DNA from: Hirudinaria manillensis
Lineage: Eukaryota > Annelida > Clitellata > Hirudinida > Hirudinidae
Reading direction: 5' to 3'
Assembly (NCBI GenBank): GCA_034509925.1
Contig: CM067537.1
Coordinates: 6,548,501-6,612,500, forward strand
Length of the DNA stretch: 64,000 nucleotides
Numbering within the stretch: position 1 is the first letter of the stretch; the number at the start of each line of letters is the position of its first letter. Below, in pieces: positions 26,301 through 48,480 of this stretch. A model generated the notes under the pieces. The model was not told the origin of the DNA and did no database searches. It was given only the letters and a program-made list of their open reading frames with translations. A program made the translations under genes and the position numbers.

Positions 26301-27271
26301 TTTGCTGCTTGGTTACGTTCCGTGGGCCACGAGAGGTGAAAATCAAAATACAATGATGTTTTATTTGCTAAAGATTTGCTTTGAAGATTATTTTCAAAAA
26401 TAATTGCAATTGCAAGCTTTAAAATAACTGGTATGGTTTATAAAAAAAAATGACATTCCACTGGTTTAATGCTTAATTGAAAATATTTTAATTTTAAAGT
26501 TTGTTTTATGAACAAATAAAAGGATAAAAACAAGATAAACAAATAAAATGCTTTCAGACAAGAAACTTGAAAACCTGGTGGTGTTCATGGTAGCCGTCTT
26601 TATCAATCTGGTAGGTCTGCCAATGTTGGTGGTCTGTTCGAACTCTTTGTTTACCAGACTCGTTCCCTCGGAAATACAAGGTAATTAATTTTTTTTTAAA
26701 TTTTAAATTTTGTAAATTGAATATATATTTCATAATTACCTTGTCAGATGCACTTGATGATGCAAGTAATGATAATGATGAGTAATGCAGTTAGAGTTAA
26801 ATTATGATTGAAAATTAAATTATTTCTTTTCCACGAAGGTTTTAGTCAGGGTGTGAGAAAACTGTTCTGTGGAGTGGGCACGATACTGGGTCCGCTATGG
26901 GCAGGTGGAACCATTGGCAACCCCTTGGCATTGTTCAGTGTGATGGTTGGAATCACCTTCATTGCTTTGGTTGGTGATTGAACTCATAAATATAATAAAA
27001 ATATATTTTTAAAATTATCTGAGCAGGGAAATACCGATTCAATGATATGAATTTGAATTTGTAGCAGGAGTCGCTGTAAAATCCTGTGCATTCATCTCGT
27101 GTTTTCCAGGTCCTGCTGCTTGCATCTTTCCAGGAGTTGACACCTCCGAGCGTGCCTCAAGTGACTGAGGATCCGATTCAAACTCGCTCGGCCCTCGATG
27201 CTTCACCATCCTTGATAAACGACGACACCACGGACGATGAAACCACTCCACTGATGTCGAAGCAGTGTTGA
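23369..27271 (+). CDS. Major facilitator transporter, MFSD8/CLN7-like
   Basis: Eleven exons in consistent phase: 23369-23444, 23508-23631, 23767-23894, 24078-24277, 24488-25331, 25502-25575, 25911-25994, 26203-26335, 26558-26680, 26839-26969, 27110-27271; 692 residues. It has twelve-helix MFS topology. The loop 2-3 motif reads LLLGRLSDKTQQTK. The TM7 region, LEALLTPLTREFLSWNE, closely parallels the TPLT...W signature of MFSD8/CLN7, a lysosomal membrane protein, and the late LFCGVGTILGPLWAGG parallels its SGSGARILGP segment. The C-terminus is acidic and ends TTPLMSKQC. Odd: exon 5 puts about 255 hydrophilic Ser/Asp-rich residues between TM6 and TM7, far longer than I expect for the family. Lysosomal location is inferred from family. 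Another MFSD subfamily is possible. Confidence 0.8.
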
Positions 27272-28427
27272 TCTTCTCCAGCAATGAATTTTTTCAGTGC
27301 CTTTTTTCATTACAGAGGTTTCAGCTCAAATTCAACAGAAGATCCGTCTGCTCAGCTTTGTAATGTTGGATTAGTCATCTTATAAGTTTAAATCTGTTTG
27401 TTTACTTTTCATTCCTGCTTGATCAGGTTTTTGTAAATGACTCATTATTTATTAGTTTTTATTAATTTTTTTTATTTTTCGAGCGTGGAAACACAACTTC
27501 CTGAGAACTTCGTCGTCACAACAAAGGTCCAGTTTTTGTTTTTTTTCCCTCACAACGTTTGGACTTCGGTCGGCTCACCTCGGCTCATTTTCAACTTCGT
27601 TTCAGTATTTCAAAATATAAAAAAAGCTGAAAATTCTGAATTCTATTGGATGGAAGGAATTTATTTGCATGGGTCTTGTTGCACTCGATGCAAACGGAAC
27701 GAGAGATTGACGCATAAAGAAAAAATGAGCGAAAAGATTATGGGAATTGCCTATAATTATGTAAAATGTTAATCTACAAAAAGCTATTTCAGGGTTTCTT
27801 GGTTAAATACAAAATAAAATAATTAAAAAGAAAAAGACGTTGAAAAAAGCATTTCATTGGTTAATCTTCAAAACACAAAACTGCAATTCGTTTCAAACTG
27901 TCATTTTTACGACCGAATTCATTCAAATCTCTCAAAACGAAGATGGCAACAGAAGGCAAATATTGCAAGATGAGAGACGTTTTGAGACCAGTTTACTTCC
28001 AACGAAAATATCTAACTAAAGTAAACCAATTTGTAATTCATCAGGCCCTGTTCCTGATGAATTCCTGGTTGAATTCTTCCAATAGTTTCAGGATGACCCG
28101 AATGTTTTCTGATGAACGAATTCGTAAATTAATTAAATTCTGGATTAATTACTAGACTAATTAATAATGTCATTAACTTGTAAGTAAATGATGCCTCAAG
28201 TTAACAGAAACTGATGGCAATATTATTTATTCATCTTTTGGAGACACCAAAATATTATAATATTACAATGATAAATATTTAAAAAAGGAGGCTAATTTAA
28301 TAATAATAAGGGCTGCAGAAAGTTTCAAGAACTTGAAAAACATTCAAAACAAATTATGTGATGCTAATTGTATCATCATCATCATCATTATAATTATTAT
28401 TATCGTTATTATTATTATTAAATAAAT
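27272..28427. other. Convergent gap between MFSD8-like and OPA1 genes
   Basis: Contains the 3' UTR of the MFSD8-like gene (AATAAA-like sequence near 27810) and the 3' end of OPA1 transcription from the other strand. Open frames at 27437-27772 and 27943-28155 have no recognisable product or splice context. Confidence 0.5.
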
Positions 28428-31400
28428 TTAAAACTTACTGATTTCATCTGCCAATTCCACCCTCCTTCCCTTCAGAAGTTTCTTGAGATTGTCCTCATCA
28501 GCCCCAATCTTATCCAGAATGTCCTTAATATCCTTTTCAAGTCTCTGGGCTGGAAATTGGGAAACATTTGTGAAAGTCTGACCGGAAGGTGTGGCATTAT
28601 GTTTATGTTTTATAGTTGTTATTGTTGCTGCATGCAAATAGCACTTGTGGTGGTTTGCATGTGGAAGCCACGATCCACTTTGTAAATCGTTCACTTCTCC
28701 GTAACTCAGTTTAAAAAGCAAAACAAATGCTTATCTGCATGCAACAACATAAAGTTAAGCAAATAAATACAAACATTTAGTTAACAAGAGACAACGCTAA
28801 AGTTAAATTATGTCAAATTATAAAGCATTTACATTTATTTAGTCAATTTTTAACGTGCCCCATTTTATCCCAAAGGTATGTAAGGGAACCGATGTAATTA
28901 AAAATTACGAAGCAGACGTAATTAAAGAACTTGGAGCAAAAAGAAGAAGAAGAAAACACTACCAACTCTCGCAATTCATGATAAGTTGTCTGATATCCTT
29001 GCTGATGCTCTTCAGTAATCGATTGATCCTCCAAAACAGAATCACTTCGCTGCAGTCGATCTATGAGTGACGATGACAACAACAACTAATTAATTTTAAA
29101 TTAATTAATCCTTTAACTAATTATTAAACTAAATTAATAAATTACTCAAAATAATTTTATTTCATGATGACAATGTTGTCCTTAAGAGTAACCATATGAG
29201 GTTTTTTTAGGTTAATTGTTTGTTTAATATTATTAAGAAGTTTGTAAATAAAATAAATAATATAATATTTTTAATAATGTCCAATTTGCTATTTGTTCTT
29301 TCAGTTGCTTTTACACTTTAATAAACTCATAAAAAAAATTAATTAAAAATAATTTAAACATATTTAAATTTGGAGAAATTAAATGTTGCCATCAAAAAAT
29401 TATACGACAAAGTTCAGGCCACTAACGGAGTCATCTTGGATGCCATTGCGATAATAAAAGTATCCTTTGATGCAGTCGTTGGCAGTCAGGAGAGCCCTCT
29501 CGAGAAACTGCTGCTGGTACAAGAGATGCCATGTCTCTTCGATCTGGTTTATTAATTGTTAATTAATTAATTAACCAATTAATTAATTAGAATTACAATG
29601 ATTAAGGGAAGATGGCAATGGGTTATATTCGATCAAGCTCGGTCAAAAAATAATATCTGAAATTACTTGAAAAATAAAAGGCTTTATTTAATGAACTCAT
29701 TTATAATATATTTTATAAATATTTACAATCAATATCATTATTAATACCTATTATTATTTTTTCAAATTATTGATTAATAGATTTTAATTGGTTCCATTAA
29801 CTTGTCATGCTGCTAAAGTAAATAAAGAGCATAAACTTTTTGAAAATCGTGAAAAATCAAAAACAAAACAATTTTTTTTGCACAAAACTCACGAAATCAT
29901 TCCCTGCCGAAACACTTCGCGCCTCGAGATTTTTTCTGATGGCAATCAATTCATCGCCGTTGAGTTTCAACCCGTGGTTCTGTAAAGCAATTAGTAATTC
30001 ACAACGTAACTTTGAGTCATCCTCGGGGCTCTTATTAATGACGGGAAGGTTAAATGAATGAATGAATGAACGAACGAAAAAACAAACAAATGAATGAATG
30101 AATAAATAAATAAATATCAATTACCAGTTGTGATTAGATGGATATCAATGATTGAATAAGATAACAAGTCTTGCAAACCACACGATTATACAACAACAAC
30201 AACAACAACAACATTTCCAAAACAATGCACTGACCGCTCCAGTGCCGAACATCTTCTCCAGTTCCTCCTTGACGATCCTCCTGTCCGATTGGTCGACTGT
30301 TCTCGACTGCCACAAGAAGTACTTCTGCCAAAAGGAAGGGCCCAACATCCTTTCCATGGTGAGCTGACCTGGGGAAATAATTGCTTGTTTCAAGGTTTTT
30401 ATTGCGATAACAATCGCACAACGAGGTCGACGCATATTCGTTAAAACAATCAATTAGCAATTTAATGCACAAAAAAAAAAATTATTCATTGATCTTTTGT
30501 TAAGAATTTTTCTGCATTTCTTGTTTTTTTTTAATTGTTAATAATCCAAAAGCAACATCGTGATCGTCATCAAACCTTCCTTCTTTTTCTCCTGAAGAGA
30601 AGCTTTCATGAAGCCAATGGCCTCGTCCCACTGTTGCTTGCTAGGCACCGATCGGTCATCCAGTGCATTCCTCTGGAAGACTCTCTGATGAATAAATTAA
30701 TAAATCATGCTAACGACCATCTGGCGATTGGTCGATGAATTTGCATACCAAGTTGTTCTCCGCCTCCAAATCCCACCTCCTGCGCTTCTTGAGCTGCACC
30801 AGAACCTCCTTCCTGAGGCAATCAAAGACGTCGTTGTCGTCCTGAGAGGAGGAGGAAGATGATGACGAGGAAGTCATGAGTTCGTAAAATTCTTGTTCCA
30901 GAGTCGCCTGACCGATCTGTGCATTAAGAAGATTATAGAAAAAAAAAGTTGAAAATAAATCATGTTAATTATTTTTAAAATGTTTTATTTATTAGAATAA
31001 TAATATATAATATTTATATAGCGCCGTGCACGTGAGCCCAAGGGGCGCTGGATTATAAATATATTATAAATATTAGTTAACTACAAAATAATTAAGTCAG
31101 ACCACAACATTATAATGTCAAATGACTTGCTAACCTCGAGAGATTTCCTACATAGAAGTTTCTCTGCCCAATCTCTCAGCTTGATGTCTATCGTTGTGTT
31201 GAAGTATCTAATGCAAATATTCAATTATTATTCCTTATTATTAATTCTAATTATCAATGTTATTAATGGAAATTAATAAATTTAAACATTTTAAAAATTA
31301 TCCATCTTAATATTTTCAATATTTGTTGCAATAAATTTCATTACAATCACTACCATAACCATAACCATCATCATCATTATCATCATCACCACCACCACCA

Positions 31401-32430
31401 CCATCACCACCATCATCACCATCATCGTCACCATCATCGTCGTCATCATCTCCTTACCCTGGATTCTTAACTTGTGCTGCAGGGAGATATATGTTTTCAA
31501 AGACATAGCTGGATATTTCATTCCAGAGATTTTTTGAGATGGCCTCATCCCTGTGAATTAGATTATCATTCATTATCATAATTCATCATTAACATAATTT
31601 ATTATTCAAGCTTAGGCATACCACTGCCTAGCTGGTATTTGACTGAGGTCTACCACTTTGTCGAGAATGTCATTCTTGGCCTTCTCAAATAACTCCTCCT
31701 ACGTACATAAAAGGAAACAAAAGAATATCAAAATAATAAGCATATTCAAATTGAAATTAACATTAATTAATATTTTGTTGATTAATTAAATTATTATGAT
31801 TACAACTAATACAACATCCATTGATAGCAGGATATATTAATATGCATGTTGGTACGAATATTTAGCACTCACTCGATCCATTTCTCTGAACCTTGGAAAC
31901 AAATTCTTCCATTCTGCCTCCAAGTTGAACTTTCTTGCTGAAAAAGAAAAGAAATAATTCAATATAATGATATAAATAACTTGCACAACAACCTATTAAA
32001 ACTACCCATGTCACATAAATAAATACTTAATAATAGTTAACAGAGCTTCATGAATAATTAATAAGCAACCTTCAAAGGCAGCAGCCTGTTGCTCAACAGA
32101 TTCCCTGACCATCTGCCAGAAGCACTGAGACACGGCCATGCACAGGTTCACGGTTCCTATTTGATGGGCACCGAGAATCCCGCCCCTGATAAATATTCAA
32201 ATGACGTTTCTAAAAACAGTCTCCAATCAATTCTGACATCTAATCTAGCACGAATATCTAAGATGCTTTGTTGGAGTTTAAATAATGTTTTCTGAAATAT
32301 AAGGTTGAATACTTGAATAAATTTGAGGTCTTGAAGAAGGTATGCTCGTATTCTTTGATTGCCTGGATGGAGTCACCAGTGTTGCCTGAGGATAAGAATA
32401 GATGATGATGATGATGATAATGATAACGAC

Positions 32431-32469
<39 letters not shown>

Positions 32470-34428
32470 AAGAAAGCACTGATGGTTAACAGTCATCTAG
32501 ATCAATATTATCTGGAGTTATAGTCGGTTATAAAGTATTATGATAATGAGGCATCTTGAATTAACATCAGATTAAAATTCAATTAACTACATCTAACTGA
32601 TTAATTAATTTATTTATTAATCGATGATTAATCGATCAACCTTTCCCAGTGACGACTGCAAAATATCCGAGAGCCTGCATCGGAAACAGTTTTCCTTCGA
32701 GAATTTGTTTTATCTGAAAAATTCAAACGTGGAATATCAAACAAACCTTTAATTAATTAATTCAAATAAAACAATCACTTTGTATTGTATAAAATAACAA
32801 ACATAGCATGAAACAAAGGAATTAAAAATAATAACAATTAACGAATCAATTTATCATAATATATGCAAACTGAATTCTCGATCTATCTGAACCAAACTGC
32901 CCTCCCATTGGCCAATTCGTCTTACGAACCCTGTCGGGATTGGACAGCTGCGACTCTGCGAGGTCGACTTTGGTCAAAACGAAGATGCTTCGTCTGCCCT
33001 TGGGGTCGGCAGAGTTCACCAGGTCGGTGACGATGCTCCTCTCTGCGTCGAGAGAGCCGTCTGTCCAAAAATGAATAAGTTGGAAATAAATATAAATAAA
33101 AAATAATATAAGTGTAATTCTAATAATAATTATCATTACTAATTATCATTATTAGTAATATATGGTTATATAAGCCATTACATAAATTATGTAATGATTG
33201 TATGGATTAACATAAATTATTCAGCGACCCTGCACACAAAGAATGATGGCATTTGGATTGGCCATGTAGTGCTTGCACATGTCTTCAATTCTCTCCCTGG
33301 TGTCCGTGGCCATGTCAGAGGTCACGGTCTGAAAGTTCAACTGATTGATTAAGTAATGTAATTTTGAAAATAAATACCTTATAAATCTCATGCTATTATA
33401 ATTAATTTAAGATATAATATTACTTTATTTACAAGGCCATTTAAATAATTTTCTCTAGAAAGTAATTAATTGAAAATCAGGATTTATTTAAGTATCCATG
33501 ATTTCTAAACTTGTTAAGGGTCAAATTTTATGGTTTTTTTGTGATTAAAATTCGTTTAAATGATAATTTGTTGCAATTAATTCCAAAAATTGAAAATTAA
33601 AGTCGAAACCGACGCTGATGACGCCCGGGAGGTCCACGAGGACCATCCTCTGGAGACCAGGACCTGTCACCGTCAGTGATATGACCTGATGAAGGAAATT
33701 AATTAATCTTTATTGTCAAGAAACTATCCATCCAACCACCCATCCATCCATCCACCCACCCATACATCCCTCTTAAATCTGTAGAAGTCAGTGTCAAACA
33801 AATCCCCACAATGGTATGATTACTTGTTTAATTGCATATTTGTTTATTAATGCAGTTTGAATTTACTATTTTCATAATAAGCTTTGTTGAAAACAAAATT
33901 GTAATTTTTTTTAAAGAAAGTTATAAGAAACTTCAACTCCTTAGTATATCAAAATATTTGTTTACTGTATACCATCACCAATCACCATCACCAATCACCA
34001 ATCACCATCATCATCATCCATCCATCACCATAAACATCATCATCATCATCACCCTACCTCATTGCTGACTGTCTGACCATCTGTGACTGTGCTCTTCATT
34101 CTTCTTTCTATCTCACTTCTTAGGAGTTCCAGCTATCATAACAACAACAGTTTGGTTTATGTATAATTAACATAATTAGCATGTAATTAACATATCATAC
34201 ATAATTAACCAATCACAACGAGCCCATGCTTGGTGGTCAATGAAAACTCTAAGTTCCCCTATAAAGCACAGTGCTCCAAAAAGGCAGAAAAGACATAATA
34301 ATATGCAATTATTATGATTATTATAATAACTTTCATCAAATGCAATTTTTATTATTATTATTATAACATGCAATTATTATTATTATAATAAAATGCAATT
34401 ATTATTATTATTATTATTATAAAATGCA

Positions 34429-34494
<66 letters not shown>

Positions 34495-35334
34495 CAACAA
34501 CGGAAACCAACGTCCGGCTCCTGGTTCAAGTTGTACTCCCTGCTGTCATCTCTGAGTCGAGCGACGTGGTAAGGACCTTCGCTGAGTGTCACCTGAACCG
34601 GCGACCTCGTCATCATTTCACCCGAGCCCCTGGGAAATAATTAAATAGTTAACATAATTAAAATCACATTATTATGAAATTCCAATGAACCGAAAGATTA
34701 ACAAAAAAGTTAATTATGAGAAGTAATTTTTTTGTAAATATCTGAAGGCAGCAATAAGCCGCAAAATCTTATGCATAAATTATTAAATTAGTTATTAATT
34801 ATTTTGTTAATAAACCAATAATTTGCAAAAACTCATGCAAACACACACACACGACTGCCTCTCCAAACAAAGAAAACAAGCCAATCGCACGACCGAACCT
34901 TGGAAAAATCCTCGCCTGGACGATCATTTCCAGAACGCTGGTCTTGCCGGAACTCTGGTCGCCGATGACGACGACCCTCGGAAGCTGGAAGGCGAACTTT
35001 CCGTCGTCGTGTTGACTGAAGTTGGACTCGAAGTCCGTCACCGAGTCCAGGATTTCCGAGTACATGTCTATCAGGGACCGCTGTTCGTTGCACGTTGCAG
35101 ACGGACAAATAAAGGATACGACCATTGAACTGAGGTTTTGAGAGATGTTCCGTAACACGTTAAGGTGTTGTGTTGTTAATTATTATTTTGTGTTAATTAT
35201 TATTAATGAACTGAGGTTTTAGTTTTAATAAATTTATAATAATAATATTTTTGACCTCTAATATATAATAATAATAATAATAGTGAACTGAGGTTTTAGT
35301 TTTAATAAATTTATGATAATATTTTTTACCTTTA

Positions 35335-35374
<40 letters not shown>

Positions 35375-36406
35375 GTGAACTGAGGTTTTTGAGAGATGTT
35401 CCATAACAAGTTAAGGTGTTGTGTTGTTAATTATTGTTTTTTAACGTCATGTTATTGCATCACTTGTTTCTTTTTTTTTAAATTTAGAGTCCTTATTTTG
35501 CATTGAACCTCCAACCAAGGGCAGTCCTTACAGGATGAAATGCCAAACATAACACGTAAGGCACTTCCACAAGATATCACTTTGTATTCTTTGTCAAACA
35601 GGTGAATATATCAACAGCATAATTCATCTTTTAGGTGTATTTATTTGGGATGTATTATTTTTCGGATATTGTACAATATTGTGACTTTAATATGCAAAAA
35701 TATTTATTATTACACACCTGAATGTGCTTGGAATTTTTCCCTTTTATGTTGTGGTGCATGAGACTCTTTTTCAGTTCTCTGTTCTCTTTTTCAAGTTTTT
35801 CAATTTCTTTTTGATACCTGATCTAAAATTAGATCACAGATTTTTGAGATCAATAAATCCAAATTCAGTGAAATTTGAATTCTTAAATCAGAAAATCAGA
35901 ATCAGATGAGATTAATTATGATTGACAATTTATAAGGTTTATAAGTTCATTCATGAAACTTTAATAAATAATATTTATTAATATTATTAATTATTATTAA
36001 TAATTATTATTATTTGATAATATAATTATTTTCTGATAACAATTTCATATTATTATTATTACAATATGTCGTTATTATACAATAACATTATATCAATAAT
36101 AAATAATATTAATAATAACCTTGACCTTAATTAATTAACTAATTAATTGATTGAAAATATTAAAACTTTAAATTAAATTAAATAATGAAACTAATTGTGA
36201 CTTCTCAATCGTCAAAGATGTGAACTCAAGCGACCTGTTGAAGCATCAATTCTTCCTGGAGTTCAGTGACCCGAGTGTTTGAGGAATCGGAGGATGAAGT
36301 AGACGATGATGAAGAAGTCTTTACAAATATTATTATTATTGTTATTATTATATATTAGAGCTAAAAAATATTGTTATTATAAATTTATTAAAATTATTAA
36401 AAATTA

Positions 36407-36437
<31 letters not shown>

Positions 36438-37544
36438 AATATTAGAGATAAACATAAATGTTTTCTAAAATCACTTAATTTAAATAGTAGCAACATAATA
36501 TCTGGCTGAATTCAGATGGCTGAACCAAAAATATTAAGCAATATCAATAAAAAAGCAAGTTTACTCACAAAATTGATTTGCTTGGAAGATTTTTCTCTGG
36601 AATTGCCCAAGTGTATTTTTGGTGAAAATGCATCTGGTCCTGTAGGAAGAATAATGATTGAATTAACGGGGCTTTAAAAAACCAACTGATTCTCAAGAAA
36701 TCATGGCAAGCACATTAAAACCAGGATTATATGAATTGACAGAGAATTCATAATACTGAATATTTATAATAATTTGCTGCACATTATTTGTAATTTATTA
36801 TGACAATAAGTAAAAAACAAATTTCTTGTAGAGGAACTCCAAATTACCTTGCATCAAAAGATATGAGGACAGACAGGGCACGATTGAAGATTCTTTTGAT
36901 ATAAGGTTACCAATAACATCTTCAGTGATGAATATGTTAGTTAAACTAAATATAATAATTGTTAATTAACTTCAAACTTATCTACATGTTACCTGTGAGA
37001 TCATATCGCTTCAAGAAATGATTCAACCTCTTTAAGTCTACAAGAAATTTACTGTTTTCTTCTTCTTTGTCTGAAGAAGTCTTAAAAGAAATACAAAACG
37101 CTGCAACAATTTCATTGGTAAATAAGTAAAAGTTCTCTAACAAAAACAGTTGTAGAAACCATTTTTTATTAATGAAATGTTTCTAAGATGATTGTTGCTA
37201 CATGAAGCATATCAAATAATTACATAATTGAAGGAATAAACTATTTAAATTAAAAAATGTAATGGTCATACTTTTCTTACTAAAAAGAATCCGATAATGG
37301 ATGACCACACGATTGGTGAATAACGAAATGTTGTACTTTCATTATCATTGGATCGGTTTTCCCCTTCTTGTTGTGAATTTGACATGACATTATCCAACTT
37401 TTCGTCGGAATGTTTGCCGGAGCAAGAACGGACAAGTATTCTCCCACATTTTGTACTGTGAATTCTAAATTTAGCAAAACGTAAATAAATTCTAAGTACT
37501 TTGTAAAGCGAGTCAGTGAATAAAAAAAGTAGCACACATGGGGG
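28428..37544 (-). CDS. OPA1: Mitochondrial dynamin-like GTPase OPA1
   Basis: About 25 small minus-strand exons. The N-terminal segment (~37544-37272) is basic and mitochondrial-presequence-like ([16 protein letters not shown]) followed by a hydrophobic segment ([11 protein letters not shown]). No ATG opens this frame, so the true start is probably in an unseen exon. Next come Ser-rich and coiled-coil exons (36.9-35.7 kb, [19 protein letters not shown]). The GTPase spans 35080-32640: P-loop [13 protein letters not shown] (exon 35080-34899), [17 protein letters not shown] (~34629-34511), DLPG (~33685-33613), [11 protein letters not shown] (~33330-33230), [10 protein letters not shown] (~33063-32928), [19 protein letters not shown]. 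Stalk and paddle follow: [58 protein letters not shown] (~29053), ending [11 protein letters not shown] at 28437. OPA1 fuses inner mitochondrial membranes and shapes cristae. A Ser run (about 30860) sits in the stalk/paddle region. The last ~20 residues of human OPA1 are not seen: either a stop follows directly or a small exon was missed. Confidence 0.92.
31005..31065. repeat. Short dispersed repeat copy A (GCGCCGTGCACGTGA core)
   Basis: In an OPA1 intron, TTTATATAGCGCCGTGCACG is followed by GTGAGCCCAAGGGGCGCTGG. Its reverse complement closely matches 39855-39885. The core is much more GC-rich than its surroundings and lies beside an AAT stretch, as expected for the end of a small mobile element. 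Confidence 0.5.
31346..31460. repeat. CAT/CAC trinucleotide low-complexity
   Basis: Imperfect CAT, CAC and CGT triplets in an OPA1 intron, between the exons at about 31205 and 31456. No coding role. Confidence 0.8.
32401..32470. repeat. (GAT)n microsatellite in OPA1 intron
   Basis: GATGATGAT run with a few substitutions immediately upstream, on the minus strand, of the OPA1 exon reading [18 protein letters not shown]. Confidence 0.85.
34391..34492. repeat. (ATT)n microsatellite in OPA1 intron
   Basis: Array of ATT units preceded by several repeats of an AAAATGCAATTATT unit (34335-34440). It lies directly beside the OPA1 exon encoding [17 protein letters not shown], within about 20 bases of its donor. 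Confidence 0.9.
35127..35450. repeat. Nested tandem duplication in OPA1 intron
   Basis: GAACTGAGGTTTT occurs four times (35127, 35208, 35284, 35377). The outer two copies continue with GAGAGATGTTCC, then GTTAAGGTGTTGTGTTG. The inner two continue with AGTTTTAATAAATTTAT and end in AAT arrays. This indicates successive local duplications separated by AAT expansion. Confidence 0.8.
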
Positions 37545-38724
37545 TCAGAAGTATATTATTGTAATGTCCTATAACATTGCAATAAAAAATTCACCACATA
37601 TTCAAAAAACTATTTCATTGTCACCTAAACTTATCTGCAGCTCTTGATAACATAATACAGTCCAGTTCCGCTAGTTTTCAGAAAAATTATAAGAGCCGAA
37701 GGTGATTAAAAGTAAAGCATTCGAATGTTTACGTAGTTGGATTGATATATCTTTTAGATTTCCAATTGTTAGAGATTTTTATAATTAAAACTTGTTTAAC
37801 TTAACTTTGAATTTATTTGTTTTATTTAATTGTTAAATATGTTCATTCCTTCAGTTGGCTTAACTAGAGAAGGCTGAATTTTACAAGTTAGTTTTCTTTG
37901 CTTTATTGTTGTTGAATAATAGAATAAGTGCAAATAACATTTTTTTGTTTATTTGAGATAATTTAAATGCAATGGATGCGAATGCAAAAGTGAAATAACA
38001 AATTCTTGAAGAATTGAGATGACCTCAAAGTGACGTAGCCGTTTCATATTTTTATTTATATTGACATTGTGTGTTCATGGTTAATTAAAAGTTATGAAAT
38101 AAACATGGTTATACATACAAGAGACAGAGTGAGCATCGACATCCATGCTCACCAGTTTTCCACGAGATGGGCTGCCAATCACTCACACTCAAAGGAAACT
38201 GTTAGGCAAATTTATTTTTTGGTTTGTAAATAAACACAATGTAGGAAATCTTTTACCATTAATAACATCATTCGTCTCTCGTCTTTCAGATGCTTTTACC
38301 AATAATAAATAGCGAAGGAATCGTTTAAAAAAATTCTAGAAGCTTGACTTTTTACGTTAAGTTTGAAAGATCAGAGAGGCTCAAATGCTCAAAAGCTACC
38401 TCCATGCCCTGTGAATTTGCTGTAATCTTAATACACCTCAAACCAAAGTTCAATTACAGTCAAACCTCTGAGTTGGGGCTCCCGAGAATAGGGTAAAATC
38501 TGTCGCTAGGGCCGTTTTTTTTAAGGAACCGATCTTATCTTAGTTTAACACCCGATAAAAGTGACAACCTGTACATAGGGACAAAGAATATAGGGACACT
38601 TTTTGTGAATAATTCAGCCGTCCCTAGAGGAACTGTGTAGGAAGCATTTATTTTCTTTAGGAAATTAGAATTAATATGAATGAATAAACGAAACTGAAGC
38701 TCAAACAAATGTCATATGACATAG
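37545..38724. other. Divergent spacer between OPA1 and SLC13-like gene
   Basis: No exon I can support. The true first exons of both OPA1 (minus) and the SLC13-like gene (plus) are probably in or beyond this interval, because neither predicted first exon begins with a convincing ATG. AT-rich with no clear core promoter element. Confidence 0.4.
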
Positions 38725-47852
<9,128 letters not shown>

Positions 47853-48480
47853 TGAACAAATTGACTTGAATTGGATCGAATAGTCAACGAATTTAACATT
47901 TTCAAGCTACTAGGCTAATAGTAATAGTAGGCTAGATAGTTTGAGTGATTGTGCCGGAATCTGCAGTTTCAATGTAACTGTCATTCAATTGTTTAAATCC
48001 ATCACTTTTCCTATTAACTTAATTGTCTCGATTAAAACTCAATCTCGTATGAAAGTCACTTCCTAATAAGCAATGCGAAATTCTAAGTAATCGATTAAAC
48101 TTCAAGCAGTTTAAAATTAAAAAAAAATTAACTTTGTAATTTAAAATTGGGATAACATTTTATCGTGTTATTTCGGAATGAAGAAAAAAAAATTATCATT
48201 AAATACACGTGTATCACTTACTTATTTGAATTGGATTTTTAAAATCCAGCTTCAAAATTGTTTTGTCGGGCTGGAATTTTTTAATTTAACTGCAGCGACT
48301 TACGCTGAATTCATTTTTATTTTTAAAATTTTATTTATTGTTTAAAAACGATGTCTCGATTAATTTAATCGTTGAAAGGCGATAGCAGCGAATGCAAATA
48401 TTATTGGAGGACGTATACATTTTGACTCGCATCTACACTTTTGTTTGCATCCTTTATAAACTTTTCTGAATTTTGATACT
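47853..48480. other. Spacer between SLC13-like gene and KMT5A
   Basis: AT-rich, no exon seen. It should hold the SLC13 3' UTR and the KMT5A promoter; neither a clear poly(A) hexamer nor a core promoter could be singled out. Confidence 0.45.

Noticed and set aside
27943-28155. 70-codon plus-strand frame beginning MATEGKYCKMRDV
   Set aside because: Short, no recognisable domain, located in a 3' convergent gap; not enough evidence for a gene.
37280-37539. Alternative OPA1 first-exon frames starting near 37537
   Set aside because: One lacks an ATG and the downstream Thr-Ser exon phase; the ATG at 37539 stops after eight codons.
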